64,000 bases of DNA from Nocardia arthritidis (GCF_011801145.1 NZ_CP046172.1:3534001-3598000), one strand, 5' to 3'. Counted from the stretch's first letter, positions 15,874-24,956 are shown. A program made the numbers and translations. Notes: generated from the sequence alone by a model not told the origin.

Positions 15874-17043
15874 ATGTTGCCGATGGACGAGCGGCACCCG
15901 TCCACCGTCAGCGATTGGGATGACGCGCGTCGCCGGGCCCGCCTGCGGGAAACCCGCATCGGACACGATTGGCACCGGTTGCGCCGCACCCGACTGGCAC
16001 TACTGCGGGTTGCCGCGCTGATGCTGGCCGTGCTCATCGTGGTCGGCTACTACTGGACCGCCGACGTCAACCCGGAGCGGGAACGCCTGGCCCGCACCCG
16101 GCCGTCCATCATCGCCGTCAACACGCCCGCCGATCCGAAGAACTGGGATACGGTCGTCGTCGATATGGTCGGGCTCGGAAATCTCGACGCCACCAGTACG
16201 GCCGCGGCCCTGCCCGCACTCGACCAGATCGGGATGGTGTGGGCGATCCGCTACGACAATCAAGGTATCGACACCAAGGTCATCGCCGACCTGATCGTCC
16301 GTGCCGCCGAGCAGGCGGCGCTGAAAAACATTGTGCTGATGGGCCACAGCATGGGTGGGGTGATCGCGCTGGAGGTGGCCAAGCACATCCGCAACGAGAG
16401 CGATCGCAGGCTGGTCGGCGTCATGCTGGACTGCACGCCGGTGGACCTGAACGCGGTGCGCCCGGAGAGTCGCAGCGCGGGAGAGGATCTGGTGCGCTGG
16501 GCGGGTTGGCTGCCCGGCGCGCGGGAGAGCCGGCTGCTGCGGATACTCGCGGAAACCTATGCGCGCCGCGACCGTTTCCTGGGCGTGAGCCCGGAAGGCT
16601 TGCCCGACATCGGGTTTCGCGCGCTGCGCGATGTCGAGGTGGAGATACTGCGGGATAAGATCCTGTCCCGCGACGTGGCGAGCAACGGCCTGATCGAGGC
16701 CCAGTTCGCCGCCATCGTGGCGGGCGGCGCGGCGGACGACCTGCGCTCGCTCGCCCGCCCGCTGGACGGAAAGCCGCGCCCCGCAATCATTTTCATCCGC
16801 CCGCGGGATCCGGACCGGGATATGGTGGTGGACGACGAATACTCACACCGGGTGCTGATCGATATCTCCGGCGGGGTGAACGGCACCCTGCTCGTGGCAT
16901 TCACCAGGACCGGGGGTCACGCCAACCCGATCTCGCGTCCGGTGGAGTACAACGACATCATCGAGAATCAGATCCTGCCGTTCGTCCAGCGGTATCAGCT
17001 GCAAATGCGGAACGCGAGCGGCAACGCGGCCGGACCGCACTGA
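15874..17043 (+). CDS. Membrane-anchored alpha/beta hydrolase
   Basis: A 389-residue protein with one membrane segment at about residues 40-58 (LRVAALMLAVLIVVGYYWT) after a charged N terminus, so the hydrolase domain is likely outside the membrane. The nucleophile elbow GHSMGG (Ser159) and a late histidine in TRTGGHANPIS support an esterase or lipase-type alpha/beta hydrolase fold. Substrate unknown. ATG 15874 has a -10-like box 6 nt upstream; ATG 15883 is a fallback. Divergent from the riboswitch-led btu operon and convergent with bioQ, only 2 nt away. Confidence 0.75.
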   Translation: MLPMDERHPSTVSDWDDARRRARLRETRIGHDWHRLRRTRLALLRVAALMLAVLIVVGYYWTADVNPERERLARTRPSIIAVNTPADPKNWDTVVVDMVGLGNLDATSTAAALPALDQIGMVWAIRYDNQGIDTKVIADLIVRAAEQAALKNIVLMGHSMGGVIALEVAKHIRNESDRRLVGVMLDCTPVDLNAVRPESRSAGEDLVRWAGWLPGARESRLLRILAETYARRDRFLGVSPEGLPDIGFRALRDVEVEILRDKILSRDVASNGLIEAQFAAIVAGGAADDLRSLARPLDGKPRPAIIFIRPRDPDRDMVVDDEYSHRVLIDISGGVNGTLLVAFTRTGGHANPISRPVEYNDIIENQILPFVQRYQLQMRNASGNAAGPH

Positions 17044-17045
17044 AT

Positions 17046-17630
17046 TCAGCGCACCCGCTCGCCGAGCAGATGCCGCACACCGGCGATGAACAGCTGCAAC
17101 CCGAAATCGAAACGTGCGGTGGCATCGGGTGTTTCGTACAGCGGCGAGGCATCCTCGGTGAGGGCGCCCGCGGAGTCCATCTGCATCCGCGACTGCTCGT
17201 CGACCGTCTGGCCGAGCACGTAGTACAGCACCGTGAATCCGGCCAGCTCCGCCTCGTGGCGCGGCATTCCGGCGCGAATCGCCGCGCCCACCAAGCGTTC
17301 TCGGCCCTTGCTCGTGGTCAGCCTGGAGGCGTAGGTGGCCGAGACCAGTTCGGCGCCGTCGCGGTAGGCGAGCAGGCAGCCGCGCAGCCGATGTGCGAGT
17401 TCGCCGATCTGGCCGGACCATTCGGTCGCGGTGACCGGATCCTCCATCGGCGCGAGTATCTTGTCGGCCACCGCGCCGAGCAGCGCCTGTTTATTCGGGA
17501 AATGCCAATACAGCGCCCCCGGCTGCACCTGGAGCGATCCGGCGAGCCTGCGCATGGTCAGATCGGCGAGCCCGTACTGGTCGAGGATGGCGATGGCGCC
17601 GTCGACGACGTCGGCCCTGTGCAGCTGCAC
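17046..17630 (-). CDS. bioQ: TetR-family biotin regulator, BioQ-type
   Basis: A 194-residue TetR regulator with an N-terminal HTH around residues 6-48 (VVDGAIAILDQYGLADLTM, then QPGALYWHFPNKQALLGAV). BioQ proteins of corynebacteria and mycobacteria are of this family and size and repress bio genes. The call rests on position: it is divergent from bioB, with the palindrome TGAAC-GCT-GTTCA in the shared intergenic region and a second copy before bioF. GTG 17630 follows GGAGGAG at 5-6 nt. How it senses biotin is unclear in the family, where signalling is usually linked to other proteins such as BirA. Confidence 0.75.
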   Translation of the reverse strand: MQLHRADVVDGAIAILDQYGLADLTMRRLAGSLQVQPGALYWHFPNKQALLGAVADKILAPMEDPVTATEWSGQIGELAHRLRGCLLAYRDGAELVSATYASRLTTSKGRERLVGAAIRAGMPRHEAELAGFTVLYYVLGQTVDEQSRMQMDSAGALTEDASPLYETPDATARFDFGLQLFIAGVRHLLGERVR

Positions 17631-17673
17631 CCGAACTCCTCCGCTCCCTGATCGCCGCGTGCGCGATCGTGTT

Positions 17674-17714
17674 TTGACTCACTGTGGACGCTACCCTAGC
17701 CTGAACGCTGTTCA
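17674..17714 (+). promoter_or_regulatory. bioB promoter with BioQ-type operator
   Basis: TTGACT (17674-17679) and TAGCCT (17697-17702) are separated by exactly 17 nt. The inverted repeat TGAAC-GCT-GTTCA (17702-17714) starts at the end of the -10 box and would cover the transcription start. It shares TGAACGNTGTTCAAGT with the site before bioF, so one repressor probably controls both halves of the split biotin locus. Confidence 0.75.
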
Positions 17715-17764
17715 AGTTTCACGGCAGCGCTGTTGAATGAAACGGCCCAGAAGGGATTCGCGCA

Positions 17765-18778
17765 GTGACCCAGGCACCCGTCCACACCGACATTCTGGCG
17801 GTCGCCCGCGAGCAGGTGCTAGAGCAGGGCGTCGGATTGACCATGGAGCAGACCCTCGAGGTGCTCCGGCTCACCGACGACCGGCTGGCGGATCTGCTGG
17901 CGTTGGCGCACGAGGTGCGCATGAAGTGGTGCGGTCCCGAGGTCGAGGTCGAGGGCATCATCAGCCTCAAGACCGGCGGCTGCCCGGAGGACTGCCACTT
18001 CTGCTCGCAGTCCGGGTTGTTCCAGTCCCCGGTGCGCGCGGCCTGGCTCGATATCCCGAGTCTGGTGGAGGCGGCCAAGCAGACCGCCAAGACCGGCGCC
18101 ACCGAATTCTGCATCGTCGCCGCCGTGCGCGGGCCGGACGAGCGGCTGATGGCTCAGGTCGCGGCGGGCGTCGAGGCGATTCGCAACGAGGTCGACATTC
18201 AGGTCGCCTGCTCGCTCGGCATGCTCACCCAGGAACAGGTCGACCAACTCGCCGCGATGGGCGTGCACCGCTACAACCACAACCTGGAAACCGCGAAATC
18301 GCATTTCCCGAATGTGGTCACCACGCACACCTGGGAGGAGCGCTGGGACACCCTGCGCATGGTGCGCGAGGCCGGTATGGAGGTGTGCTGCGGCGGCATC
18401 CTCGGCATGGGCGAGAGCCTGGAGCAGCGGGCCGAATTCGCTTCGCAGCTGGCCGAATTGGCGCCCGACGAGGTGCCGCTGAACTTCCTGAACCCGCGGC
18501 CGGGCACCCCCTTCGGCGATTTGGAGGTGCTGCCCGCGGCGGAGGCGTTGAAGGCCGTGGCCGCCTTCCGGCTCGCGCTGCCGCGGACCATTCTGCGCTT
18601 CGCGGGCGGGCGCGAGATCACCCTCGGCGACCTCGGCGCGAAGCAGGGCATCCTCGGCGGCATCAACGCCGTCATCGTCGGCAACTACCTGACGACGCTC
18701 GGCCGCCCCGCCGAAAAGGATCTGGATCTGCTCGGCGAACTGAAAATGCCGATCAAGGCGCTCAACGAAACGCTGTGA
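17765..18778 (+). CDS. bioB: Biotin synthase BioB
   Basis: Radical-SAM enzyme inserting sulfur into dethiobiotin to make biotin. 337 residues. The CX3CX2C motif in [13 protein letters not shown] (Cys73, Cys77, Cys80) binds the radical-SAM 4Fe-4S cluster. YNHNLETA and [11 protein letters not shown] are conserved BioB segments, and the arginine in [10 protein letters not shown] belongs to the auxiliary-cluster site. GTG 17765 has AAGGGA 9 nt upstream. Followed at once by bsaP, which mycobacterial-type BioB is reported to need. Confidence 0.97.
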   Translation: MTQAPVHTDILAVAREQVLEQGVGLTMEQTLEVLRLTDDRLADLLALAHEVRMKWCGPEVEVEGIISLKTGGCPEDCHFCSQSGLFQSPVRAAWLDIPSLVEAAKQTAKTGATEFCIVAAVRGPDERLMAQVAAGVEAIRNEVDIQVACSLGMLTQEQVDQLAAMGVHRYNHNLETAKSHFPNVVTTHTWEERWDTLRMVREAGMEVCCGGILGMGESLEQRAEFASQLAELAPDEVPLNFLNPRPGTPFGDLEVLPAAEALKAVAAFRLALPRTILRFAGGREITLGDLGAKQGILGGINAVIVGNYLTTLGRPAEKDLDLLGELKMPIKALNETL

Positions 18779-18789
18779 ATTCCGGTGCC

Positions 18790-19017
18790 ATGAGTACTGT
18801 CATGGGTATGGACGAGCGCTACAACCCGTTCACCGGCAAACGGATCGAGCAAGGGCTCGAGAATCCGGTCCCCACCGCCGCCGCGCTGGGACTGGAACCG
18901 CCGCGCTACTGCGAACACTGCGGCAGGCGGATGATCGTGCAGGTACACCCCGAGGGGTGGTGGGCCAAATGCTCCCGGCACGGCGTAATCGATTCGGCCG
19001 GACTGGAATTGCGCTAG
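18790..19017 (+). CDS. bsaP: Biotin synthase auxiliary protein BsaP
   Basis: A 75-residue cysteine-containing protein directly after bioB, the position of Rv1590 in M. tuberculosis, which has been described as an auxiliary protein needed by mycobacterial biotin synthase. Three cysteines and a histidine are visible: Cys41 and Cys44 in YCEHCGRR, Cys61 and His64 in KCSRHG, a plausible Fe-S or zinc site. The N-terminal [13 protein letters not shown] segment is the recognisable conserved part. ATG 18790 is used; in-frame ATGs at 18802 and 18808 are possible. It lies 11 nt after bioB and touches the start of the next gene, so the three are probably co-transcribed. Confidence 0.85.
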   Translation: MSTVMGMDERYNPFTGKRIEQGLENPVPTAAALGLEPPRYCEHCGRRMIVQVHPEGWWAKCSRHGVIDSAGLELR

Positions 19018-19634
19018 TGGGGGCGCGCGAGGTACGAGCGGGAGTTTTCATCGTCGGCGCGATCCTGCTGGCCAGTGCGGTCGGCGGGGCGCTGTGGGGC
19101 TGGTTGGCGCCCGCCGAACAATTCCTCGTCGTCGAGCCGGGACGCGGCGCGGCGCTGACGGGGGAGAGCGTGCATCAATTCGACGCGGTGGCCGTCTTCC
19201 TGCTGATCGGCGCGGTCACCGGGTTCCTGTCCGCCGCGGCGGCGTGGCGCTGGCGCGGCGCGCGTGGGCCGGTCATGCAGCTCGCGCTGCTCGTCGGCTC
19301 GTTCGCGGGCGCGGTGGTGATGGGGAAATTCGGCGAGCAGGTGGCGCAGTGGCTGCATCAGCGGCCGCACGATCCGGCCGTCGGCCAGATCGTTTCGCTA
19401 CCGCCGGAATTGGGCACATGGCCGGCGTATCTGATTCAGCCGCTGGTGGTCTCGCTGGTGGTGTTCTTCCTCGCCGTGCTCAGCCCGACCGAGGATCTGG
19501 GCACCGGGAACTACCGCTGGTTCGGCGACCCTGAAAGTCCGGACGCCGCAGGCACTTACGAACCTTATCCGGTGTACACCCCGTACGGCCCGGTGGGCGA
19601 TGCCGGGGTGAACACCGGAACCGATTCTCGCTGA
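19017..19634 (+). CDS. DUF2567 membrane protein (Rv1591-like)
   Basis: A 205-residue integral membrane protein with about four hydrophobic segments (VFIVGAILLASAVGGALWGW, VAVFLLIGAVTGFLSAAAA, QLALLVGSFAGAVVMG, LIQPLVVSLVVFFLAVL) and a polar, Tyr/Pro-rich C terminus. Size, topology and position after bioB-bsaP match Rv1591. GTG 19017 uses the last base of the bsaP stop codon. Function unknown; its conserved link with bioB suggests, but does not show, a role in biotin supply or transport. Confidence 0.8.
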   Translation: MGAREVRAGVFIVGAILLASAVGGALWGWLAPAEQFLVVEPGRGAALTGESVHQFDAVAVFLLIGAVTGFLSAAAAWRWRGARGPVMQLALLVGSFAGAVVMGKFGEQVAQWLHQRPHDPAVGQIVSLPPELGTWPAYLIQPLVVSLVVFFLAVLSPTEDLGTGNYRWFGDPESPDAAGTYEPYPVYTPYGPVGDAGVNTGTDSR

Positions 19635-19656
19635 ACCGCTTCGGTCGCGTTCAGCG
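19629..19656. terminator. Bidirectional terminator between bioB operon and amn
   Basis: CGCTGAAC (19629-19636) pairs with GTTCAGCG (19649-19656) around a 12-nt loop. The hairpin contains the stop codons of both convergent genes. There is no strong T tract, as is usual for actinobacterial terminators. Confidence 0.5.
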
Positions 19657-21084
19657 GAACGGCGGTTCGTCGAAGGTGCGCAGCTTGCGGGAATGCAGCC
19701 GGTCGCCCTCCGCGCGAAGCAATTCCACCGCGTTGATGCCGATCTGGAGATGTTGCGAGATCGCGCCCTCATAGAACCGGTTGGCCTGACCGGGCAGTTT
19801 GATCTCGCCGTGCAATGGTTTGTCCGATACGCACAGCAGCGTCCCGTACGGCACCCGGAATCGGTAGCCCTGCGCGGCGACGGTGGCGCTCTCCATATCG
19901 ATCGCCACCGCCCGGCTGAGGCTGAACCGCAGCGCGGACGCGGAATAGCGCAGCTCCCAGTTGCGGTCGTCGGTGGTCACCACGGTGCCGGTGCGCAGCC
20001 GCCGCTTGACCTCCGCGCCGGGTAAACCACTCGCCGCCTTCGTCGCGTCGTACAGGGCGCGCTGCACCTCGGCGATATTGGGAATCGGAATGTCCGGCGG
20101 CAGTACCGAATCCAGCACGTGGTCGTCGCGCAGGTAGGCGTGCGCCAGCACATAGTCGCCGATCGCCTGGCTCTCCCGCAGCCCGGCGCAGTGGCCGATC
20201 ATCAGCCAGGCGTGCGGGCGCAGCACCGCGAGATGGTCGCAGATGGTTTTCGCATTGGACGGCCCGACGCCGATATTCACCAGCGTGATACCGCGTTTGC
20301 CCGGCGCCATCAGATGCCATGCGGGCATCTGATGCTTCTGCCAGCCGAGATCGCCTGGTACATCGGTGTTTTCGGCGGTGATGACGCCGCCGCCCGCGCA
20401 GGACAGCGCATCGTATGGGCTGTCCGGATCGGCGATGCGCTCGCAGGCCCAGCGCACGAATTCGTCGACATAGCGGTTGTAGTTGGTGAACAGCACGAAC
20501 GGCTGGAAATGTTCGACCGGCGTCCCGGTGTAGTGGCGCAGCCGGGCCAGCGAGAAATCGGTGCGCAGCGCGTCGAAGTGGTTGAGCGGGAACAGATCTC
20601 CCGAATTGAATATGCCGTCGGCGGTCTCGTCGCCGATATTCGCCAGGTCGGTGGTCGGGAAGTGCCGCGCGATGGCGGCGCTCAGCGACCGGTCCGGTAC
20701 CAGCGAATCGTCGATGACGTACGGGAACGGAATCTCCTGCCGCGAGGGCAGCACCTCGATCCGCACCCGGTAGTCCCGTTCGATCGTCGCCAACTGTTCG
20801 GCCAGGTAGGAGCGGAACAGGTCAGGGCGGGTGACGGTCGTCGCGTAGCTGCCGGGGCGGGTGAATCGGCCCCATGCGCGCGATCTGTTCTTCGGCTGTT
20901 CCGCCCCATCCCAGCTCAGGCGCAGTTCCGGATAGACGAACAGTCCAGCGGCCCGCGCGCTCGGGTCCGGCGGGGTGCCGTGTTCGACGAATTCGGCCAG
21001 CGCCTGACGCAATGCGGCGATCGATTGCCGGTACAGCCGGTCGAGGGCGTCCAGCGCTTCGGCTCCGGTCAGCGCGGTGGGCAC
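19651..21084 (-). CDS. amn: AMP nucleosidase
   Basis: A 477-residue enzyme hydrolysing AMP to adenine and ribose 5-phosphate, close to the 484 residues of E. coli Amn. The N-terminal domain is followed by a phosphorylase-like catalytic domain with TLVNIGVGPSNAKTICDHLAV, GHCAGLR and the late DMESATVAAQG segment typical of nucleoside phosphorylase-like folds. GTG 21084 has AAGGAG just upstream. Stands alone on the minus strand between the bioB operon and a small divergent gene. It controls the AMP pool and is unrelated to neighbouring pathways except loosely to purine/NAD turnover. Confidence 0.93.
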   Translation of the reverse strand: MPTALTGAEALDALDRLYRQSIAALRQALAEFVEHGTPPDPSARAAGLFVYPELRLSWDGAEQPKNRSRAWGRFTRPGSYATTVTRPDLFRSYLAEQLATIERDYRVRIEVLPSRQEIPFPYVIDDSLVPDRSLSAAIARHFPTTDLANIGDETADGIFNSGDLFPLNHFDALRTDFSLARLRHYTGTPVEHFQPFVLFTNYNRYVDEFVRWACERIADPDSPYDALSCAGGGVITAENTDVPGDLGWQKHQMPAWHLMAPGKRGITLVNIGVGPSNAKTICDHLAVLRPHAWLMIGHCAGLRESQAIGDYVLAHAYLRDDHVLDSVLPPDIPIPNIAEVQRALYDATKAASGLPGAEVKRRLRTGTVVTTDDRNWELRYSASALRFSLSRAVAIDMESATVAAQGYRFRVPYGTLLCVSDKPLHGEIKLPGQANRFYEGAISQHLQIGINAVELLRAEGDRLHSRKLRTFDEPPFR

Positions 21085-21255
21085 GGTGGCTCCTTCGGGT
21101 CGTTCGAAGTACTAGTCGGTCTGATTCGACCCTATGCGGGTCGCATCGCCGACGCACACCCGTTCGGCTTCGGCCCGAAAATAGGTGGAGAGTCCGGGAA
21201 TGCCCGGTTATCCTGATCCGTTCTATATTCGGGAAATCCGGAACGGGGAGGTCCG

Positions 21256-21438
21256 ATGGTCAAGGTGAGTGAGCGCGCGCCGAGCGGTGCGACGCTCGAA
21301 AATCCAACGGAGCGCGCCGATCTCACCGCCTGGCGGCGGCGGGACGCGCTGCGGCGCAGCAGTGCGGCCCAGCCGCTGCCGAACAAACGGCGGTATCGGC
21401 GGGGGAGTAAGCATCGCAAGGCGGCGTTGGAGGCATGA
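21256..21438 (+). CDS. Small basic hypothetical protein
   Basis: A 60-residue, strongly basic protein (many Arg/Lys: WRRRDALRR, NKRRYRRGSKHRK). A GGGGAGG ribosome-binding site is well placed before the ATG, and a perfect intrinsic terminator begins 2 nt after the stop, so this short gene is a complete transcription unit. I do not recognise a family. The charge suggests RNA, ribosome or DNA binding. Confidence 0.7.
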   Translation: MVKVSERAPSGATLENPTERADLTAWRRRDALRRSSAAQPLPNKRRYRRGSKHRKAALEA

Positions 21439-21439
21439 G

Positions 21440-21467
21440 GGCCCGGTCCGGAGGGACCGGGCCTTTT
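21440..21467 (+). terminator. Intrinsic terminator after the small basic gene
   Basis: A perfect 10-bp stem GGCCCGGTCC / GGACCGGGCC with a 4-nt loop, followed by TTTT. This is the clearest Rho-independent terminator in the window. It may also serve the convergent nrtR gene, which ends 21 nt away. Confidence 0.9.
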
Positions 21468-21487
21468 ACGTTGTGGCGCAAGGCGGT

Positions 21488-22237
21488 TCAGGCACGCGGG
21501 CGTAGGGCCGCGAACTCGTCGGTGACCCGGATGCCCGAGTCGGTGTAGCGGTACACGGCGGCCGGTCGCCCGCCCGCGCGGCCGGGGGCGCGCGTCTTGC
21601 CAGTGGGGGTTATCACATCACGGCGGGTGAGCACGCGCTGCAGGTTGGTCGTGTCGACGTCGTAACCCAGTGCTGCGCAATAGATTTCGCGCAGTGTCGA
21701 CATGGTGAAATCGGCGGGAGCCAGTGCGAAGGCGATATTGGTGTACGAGAGTTTGGCCGCGAGGCGGGTGCGGGCGTGCTCGACGACGATGCCGTGGTCG
21801 AAGGACATGGCAGGCAGCGCGGAGACCGGATGCCACGCGGTATCGCCGGGGAGTTCCGGCTCGGCGGTGAGCGGGACGAGGCCCAGATAGGCCGACGCGA
21901 TGCGCCGCGGTCCCGGGACGCGGTCCGGCGCGCTGAAGACCGAGAGTTGCTCGAGGTGTGCCAGCTCGCGCACGTCGACCTTCTCGGCGAGCTGGCGGCG
22001 CGCGGAGGTGTCGAGGTCCTCGTCATCGCGCAACCGACCGCCCGGTAGCGACCAGGTGCCCTTCTGTGGGTCGAGCGCGCGCTCCCAGAGCAGTACCGCC
22101 AATTCGGGGCGCTGGGTGCGTTGCAATGTCTGCGCCGCCGGGGAGGAAATGTTCTTACCTGCGGTGATGTCGGCGGGGAAGCGGCGAACCTGGAACACCG
22201 CGGTGAGCGTTTCGTGGATGGTGCTACTATGGGGCAC
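21488..22237 (-). CDS. nrtR: Nudix-related transcriptional regulator NrtR of NAD synthesis
   Basis: A 249-residue protein combining an N-terminal Nudix-like domain ([25 protein letters not shown] region; the Nudix box is degenerate, with [12 protein letters not shown] where GX5EX7REUXEEXGU is expected) and a C-terminal winged helix ([15 protein letters not shown], then [11 protein letters not shown]). This is the NrtR arrangement: ADP-ribose-sensing repressors of NAD genes. Divergent from nadABC with a palindrome between. GTG 22237 is chosen because a consensus TATAAT lies 7 nt upstream on this strand, giving a leaderless start; longer frames would run through the operator. Confidence 0.88.
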   Translation of the reverse strand: MPHSSTIHETLTAVFQVRRFPADITAGKNISSPAAQTLQRTQRPELAVLLWERALDPQKGTWSLPGGRLRDDEDLDTSARRQLAEKVDVRELAHLEQLSVFSAPDRVPGPRRIASAYLGLVPLTAEPELPGDTAWHPVSALPAMSFDHGIVVEHARTRLAAKLSYTNIAFALAPADFTMSTLREIYCAALGYDVDTTNLQRVLTRRDVITPTGKTRAPGRAGGRPAAVYRYTDSGIRVTDEFAALRPRA

Positions 22238-22260
22238 GTTTTCGATTATAAGTCGAAAAC
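22238..22260. promoter_or_regulatory. NrtR operator and nrtR/nadA divergent promoter
   Basis: Inverted repeat GTTTTCGA (22238-22245) / TCGAAAAC (22253-22260) with a 7-nt AT-rich centre. On the minus strand the centre contains TATAAT, 7 nt before the nrtR GTG. NrtR bound here would block its own promoter and probably the divergent nadA promoter. Confidence 0.8.
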
Positions 22261-22313
22261 CTGGTTTGGTGCGAATCGGCGCTGTCGCCGACCGCACGAG
22301 GAAGGGAGCCATC

Positions 22314-23357
22314 ATGGCGACTTCGGCTACGAAGCAGGCGCCCCCGCTATCGGGGCAGGTGTTCGACGGGCCCGGCGGATACACGGGCGTCGAGGCGACC
22401 CCCGAGTGGGCGAACGAGGTCAAGCGACTCGCCCGCGAACGCAACGCGACGATCCTGGCGCACAACTACCAGCTGCCGGAGATCCAGGATGTGGCCGACC
22501 ATGTGGGCGATTCGCTCGCCCTGTCCCGCATCGCGGCGGACGCCCCCGAGGACACCATCGTGTTCTGCGGCGTGCATTTCATGGCGGAGACGGCGAAGAT
22601 CCTCAGCCCGGACAAGACCGTCCTCATCCCCGACCAGCGGGCGGGCTGCTCGCTGGCCGACTCCATCACCGCCGCCGAATTGCGGGCCTGGAAGGCCGAA
22701 TTCCCGGACGCGGTGGTCGTGTCGTATGTCAACACCACCGCGGAGGTGAAGGCGCTCACCGACATCTGCTGCACCTCGTCCAACGCGGTGGACGTCGTCG
22801 CGTCCATCGATCCGGATCGCGAGGTGCTGTTCCTGCCCGACCAATTCCTGGGCGCGCACGTCAAACGGGTCACCGGCCGGGAGAATATGCACATCTGGGC
22901 GGGCGAATGCCATGTGCACGCGGGCATCAACGGCGACGAACTCACCGAGCAGGCGCGCACCCACCCCGGTGCCGAACTGTTCGTCCACCCCGAATGTGGT
23001 TGCGCCACTTCGGCGCTGTACCTGGCGGGGGAGGGCGCGTTCCCTGCCGACCGGGTGCACATCCTCTCGACCGGCGGCATGATCGACGCCGCCAAGGCCG
23101 CCAAATCGAATCAGGTGCTGGTGGCCACCGAGATCGGCATGCTGCACCAGCTGCGAAAGGCCGCGCCCGGCATCGACTTCCAGGCCGTCAACGACCGGGC
23201 CTCGTGCAAATACATGAAGATGATCACCCCGGCCGCGCTGCTGCGCTGCCTGGCCGAGGGGCGCGACGAGGTGCACGTCGATCCGGAAACCGCTGCGCGC
23301 GGCCGTGATTCGGTGCTGCGGATGATCGCGATCGGCAATCCCGGTGGTGGTGAGTGA
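22314..23357 (+). CDS. nadA: Quinolinate synthase NadA
   Basis: A 347-residue 4Fe-4S enzyme condensing iminoaspartate with dihydroxyacetone phosphate to quinolinate in de novo NAD synthesis. Conserved segments: [33 protein letters not shown] (cluster cysteine), [10 protein letters not shown] and HPECGC. ATG 22314 follows GAGGAAGGGAG; the longer open frame upstream crosses the operator and is not used. First gene of nadA-nadB-nadC; nadB starts 3 nt after the stop. Probably repressed by NrtR. Confidence 0.96.
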   Translation: MATSATKQAPPLSGQVFDGPGGYTGVEATPEWANEVKRLARERNATILAHNYQLPEIQDVADHVGDSLALSRIAADAPEDTIVFCGVHFMAETAKILSPDKTVLIPDQRAGCSLADSITAAELRAWKAEFPDAVVVSYVNTTAEVKALTDICCTSSNAVDVVASIDPDREVLFLPDQFLGAHVKRVTGRENMHIWAGECHVHAGINGDELTEQARTHPGAELFVHPECGCATSALYLAGEGAFPADRVHILSTGGMIDAAKAAKSNQVLVATEIGMLHQLRKAAPGIDFQAVNDRASCKYMKMITPAALLRCLAEGRDEVHVDPETAARGRDSVLRMIAIGNPGGGE

Positions 23358-23360
23358 GAT

Positions 23361-24947
23361 ATGGATATCGGGACGATCGCCTGGGAGGCCGAGGCGGATC
23401 TGGTGGTGGTCGGCGGCGGCGTCGCCGGCCTCACCGCCGCCCGCACGGCATCGCTGCGCGGCCTGCGGGTGCTCACGCTCAGCAAGGGCGGGCCGAACGA
23501 CACCTCGACCCAATACGCCCAGGGTGGGATCGCGGTCGTTGCGCCGCACGGGGATTCGGTGGACTCGCATCTGCAGGACACCATGGAGGCCGGGGCCGGG
23601 CTCTGTGATGTCGATGCGGTGCGGTCCGTCGTCTCCGGCGGACGCGACGCCGTCGCGGCGCTCACCGATCTGGGCGCCGTCTTCGATCTCGGCCGGGACG
23701 GCCGGATTTCGCGCACCCGCGAGGGTGGGCACAGTGCGCGGCGCATCATTCACGCCGGCGGTGACGCCACCGGCGCGGAGGTGCAGCGCGCGCTGAACGC
23801 GGCCGGGCTGCCCGTGCTGTTCGGCGCGGCGGTCTGCGAGATCGTCACCGGTGCCGACGGAGTGTGTGGCGTTATCGCGGTGTCCGACAAGGGTTTCGGA
23901 TTGGTGCACGCCCCCGCGGTGCTGCTGGCCACCGGAGGTCTCGGACAGTTGTACGCGCTGAGCACCAACCCGCCGGGCGCCACCGCCGACGGCATCGCGC
24001 TGGCACTGCGGGCCGGGGCGGCCGTCGCCGATCTCGAGTTCCTGCAATTCCATCCGACCGTGCTGTACACGCCGGGCGGGCTGGGCCGACGGCCGCTGAT
24101 CAGCGAGGCGGTGCGCGGCGAGGGCGCGGTGCTGGTCGACGCCAACGGCGATTCGGTCACCGCGGGTGTGCATCCGCGCGGTGATCTGGCGCCGCGTGAC
24201 GTGGTGTCGCGAGCCATCGCCGCCCGCATGCGGCTGCTCGGCGTCGACCACGTGTATCTGGACGGGCGCGCGATCGACGGTTTCGCACAACGCTTTCCGA
24301 CGATCACCGCATCCTGTCTGGCGGCGGGCATCGATCCGAGCGTCGATATGATCCCGATCGCACCGGCCGCGCACTACCAGTGCGGCGGCGTGCTCACCGA
24401 TACGGACGGACGCACCGAGGTGCCCGGCCTCTACGCCGCCGGTGAGGTGGCACGCACCGGCTTGCACGGCGCGAATCGCCTGGGCTCCAACAGTTTGCTC
24501 GAGGGTCTGGTGGTCGGCGAGCGTGCGGGCGCCGCGGCGGCCGAACGGCGCGGGATTCGCGCGCGAGTGACCGAAATCACCTGCACCGCAGGGGATTACG
24601 TCGACCGTGCGGACCTGCAGCAGCTGATGAGCTCGCATGCCGCCGTGGTGCGCGAAGGCGACGGGCTCGCGGTGGCGCTCAAGGCCATCGACGCCGCCGC
24701 GCGGCCCACCCTCACCCGGCCGGACGACGATGCGGCACACCAGATTTCGGCACTGGAGGACGCCGCGCTCACTCTCACCGCGCGCGCCCTGCTCACCGCG
24801 GCGACGGTACGCACCGAAAGCCGCGGCTGCCACACCCGATCCGACTATCCCGGCCGCGAGGATTGGCTGCGCCAGAGCCTGCCCATCCGGCTGACCCGCG
24901 AGGGTCGCCCGCAGCTCGCCGCCGCCCGGCCGCCCGCGAAGCCATAG
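23361..24947 (+). CDS. nadB: L-aspartate oxidase NadB
   Basis: A 528-residue flavoprotein oxidising L-aspartate to iminoaspartate, the substrate of NadA. The FAD fold VVGGGVAGLTAARTASLRG is at the N terminus, GGPNDTSTQYAQGGIA is the succinate dehydrogenase/NadB-type active-site strand, and HRLG-like GLHGANRLGSNSLLEGLV is the C-terminal FAD-domain motif. The last 120 residues form the helical fumarate-reductase-like tail. Second gene of the nad operon; nadC follows after 9 nt. Confidence 0.96.
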   Translation: MDIGTIAWEAEADLVVVGGGVAGLTAARTASLRGLRVLTLSKGGPNDTSTQYAQGGIAVVAPHGDSVDSHLQDTMEAGAGLCDVDAVRSVVSGGRDAVAALTDLGAVFDLGRDGRISRTREGGHSARRIIHAGGDATGAEVQRALNAAGLPVLFGAAVCEIVTGADGVCGVIAVSDKGFGLVHAPAVLLATGGLGQLYALSTNPPGATADGIALALRAGAAVADLEFLQFHPTVLYTPGGLGRRPLISEAVRGEGAVLVDANGDSVTAGVHPRGDLAPRDVVSRAIAARMRLLGVDHVYLDGRAIDGFAQRFPTITASCLAAGIDPSVDMIPIAPAAHYQCGGVLTDTDGRTEVPGLYAAGEVARTGLHGANRLGSNSLLEGLVVGERAGAAAAERRGIRARVTEITCTAGDYVDRADLQQLMSSHAAVVREGDGLAVALKAIDAAARPTLTRPDDDAAHQISALEDAALTLTARALLTAATVRTESRGCHTRSDYPGREDWLRQSLPIRLTREGRPQLAAARPPAKP

Positions 24948-24956
24948 GAGTGCCCC

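Noticed and set aside
2384..17040. Prophage or integrative element in the bioD-bioB interval
   Set aside because: No integrase, structural phage genes, direct repeats of att type or tRNA target were seen.
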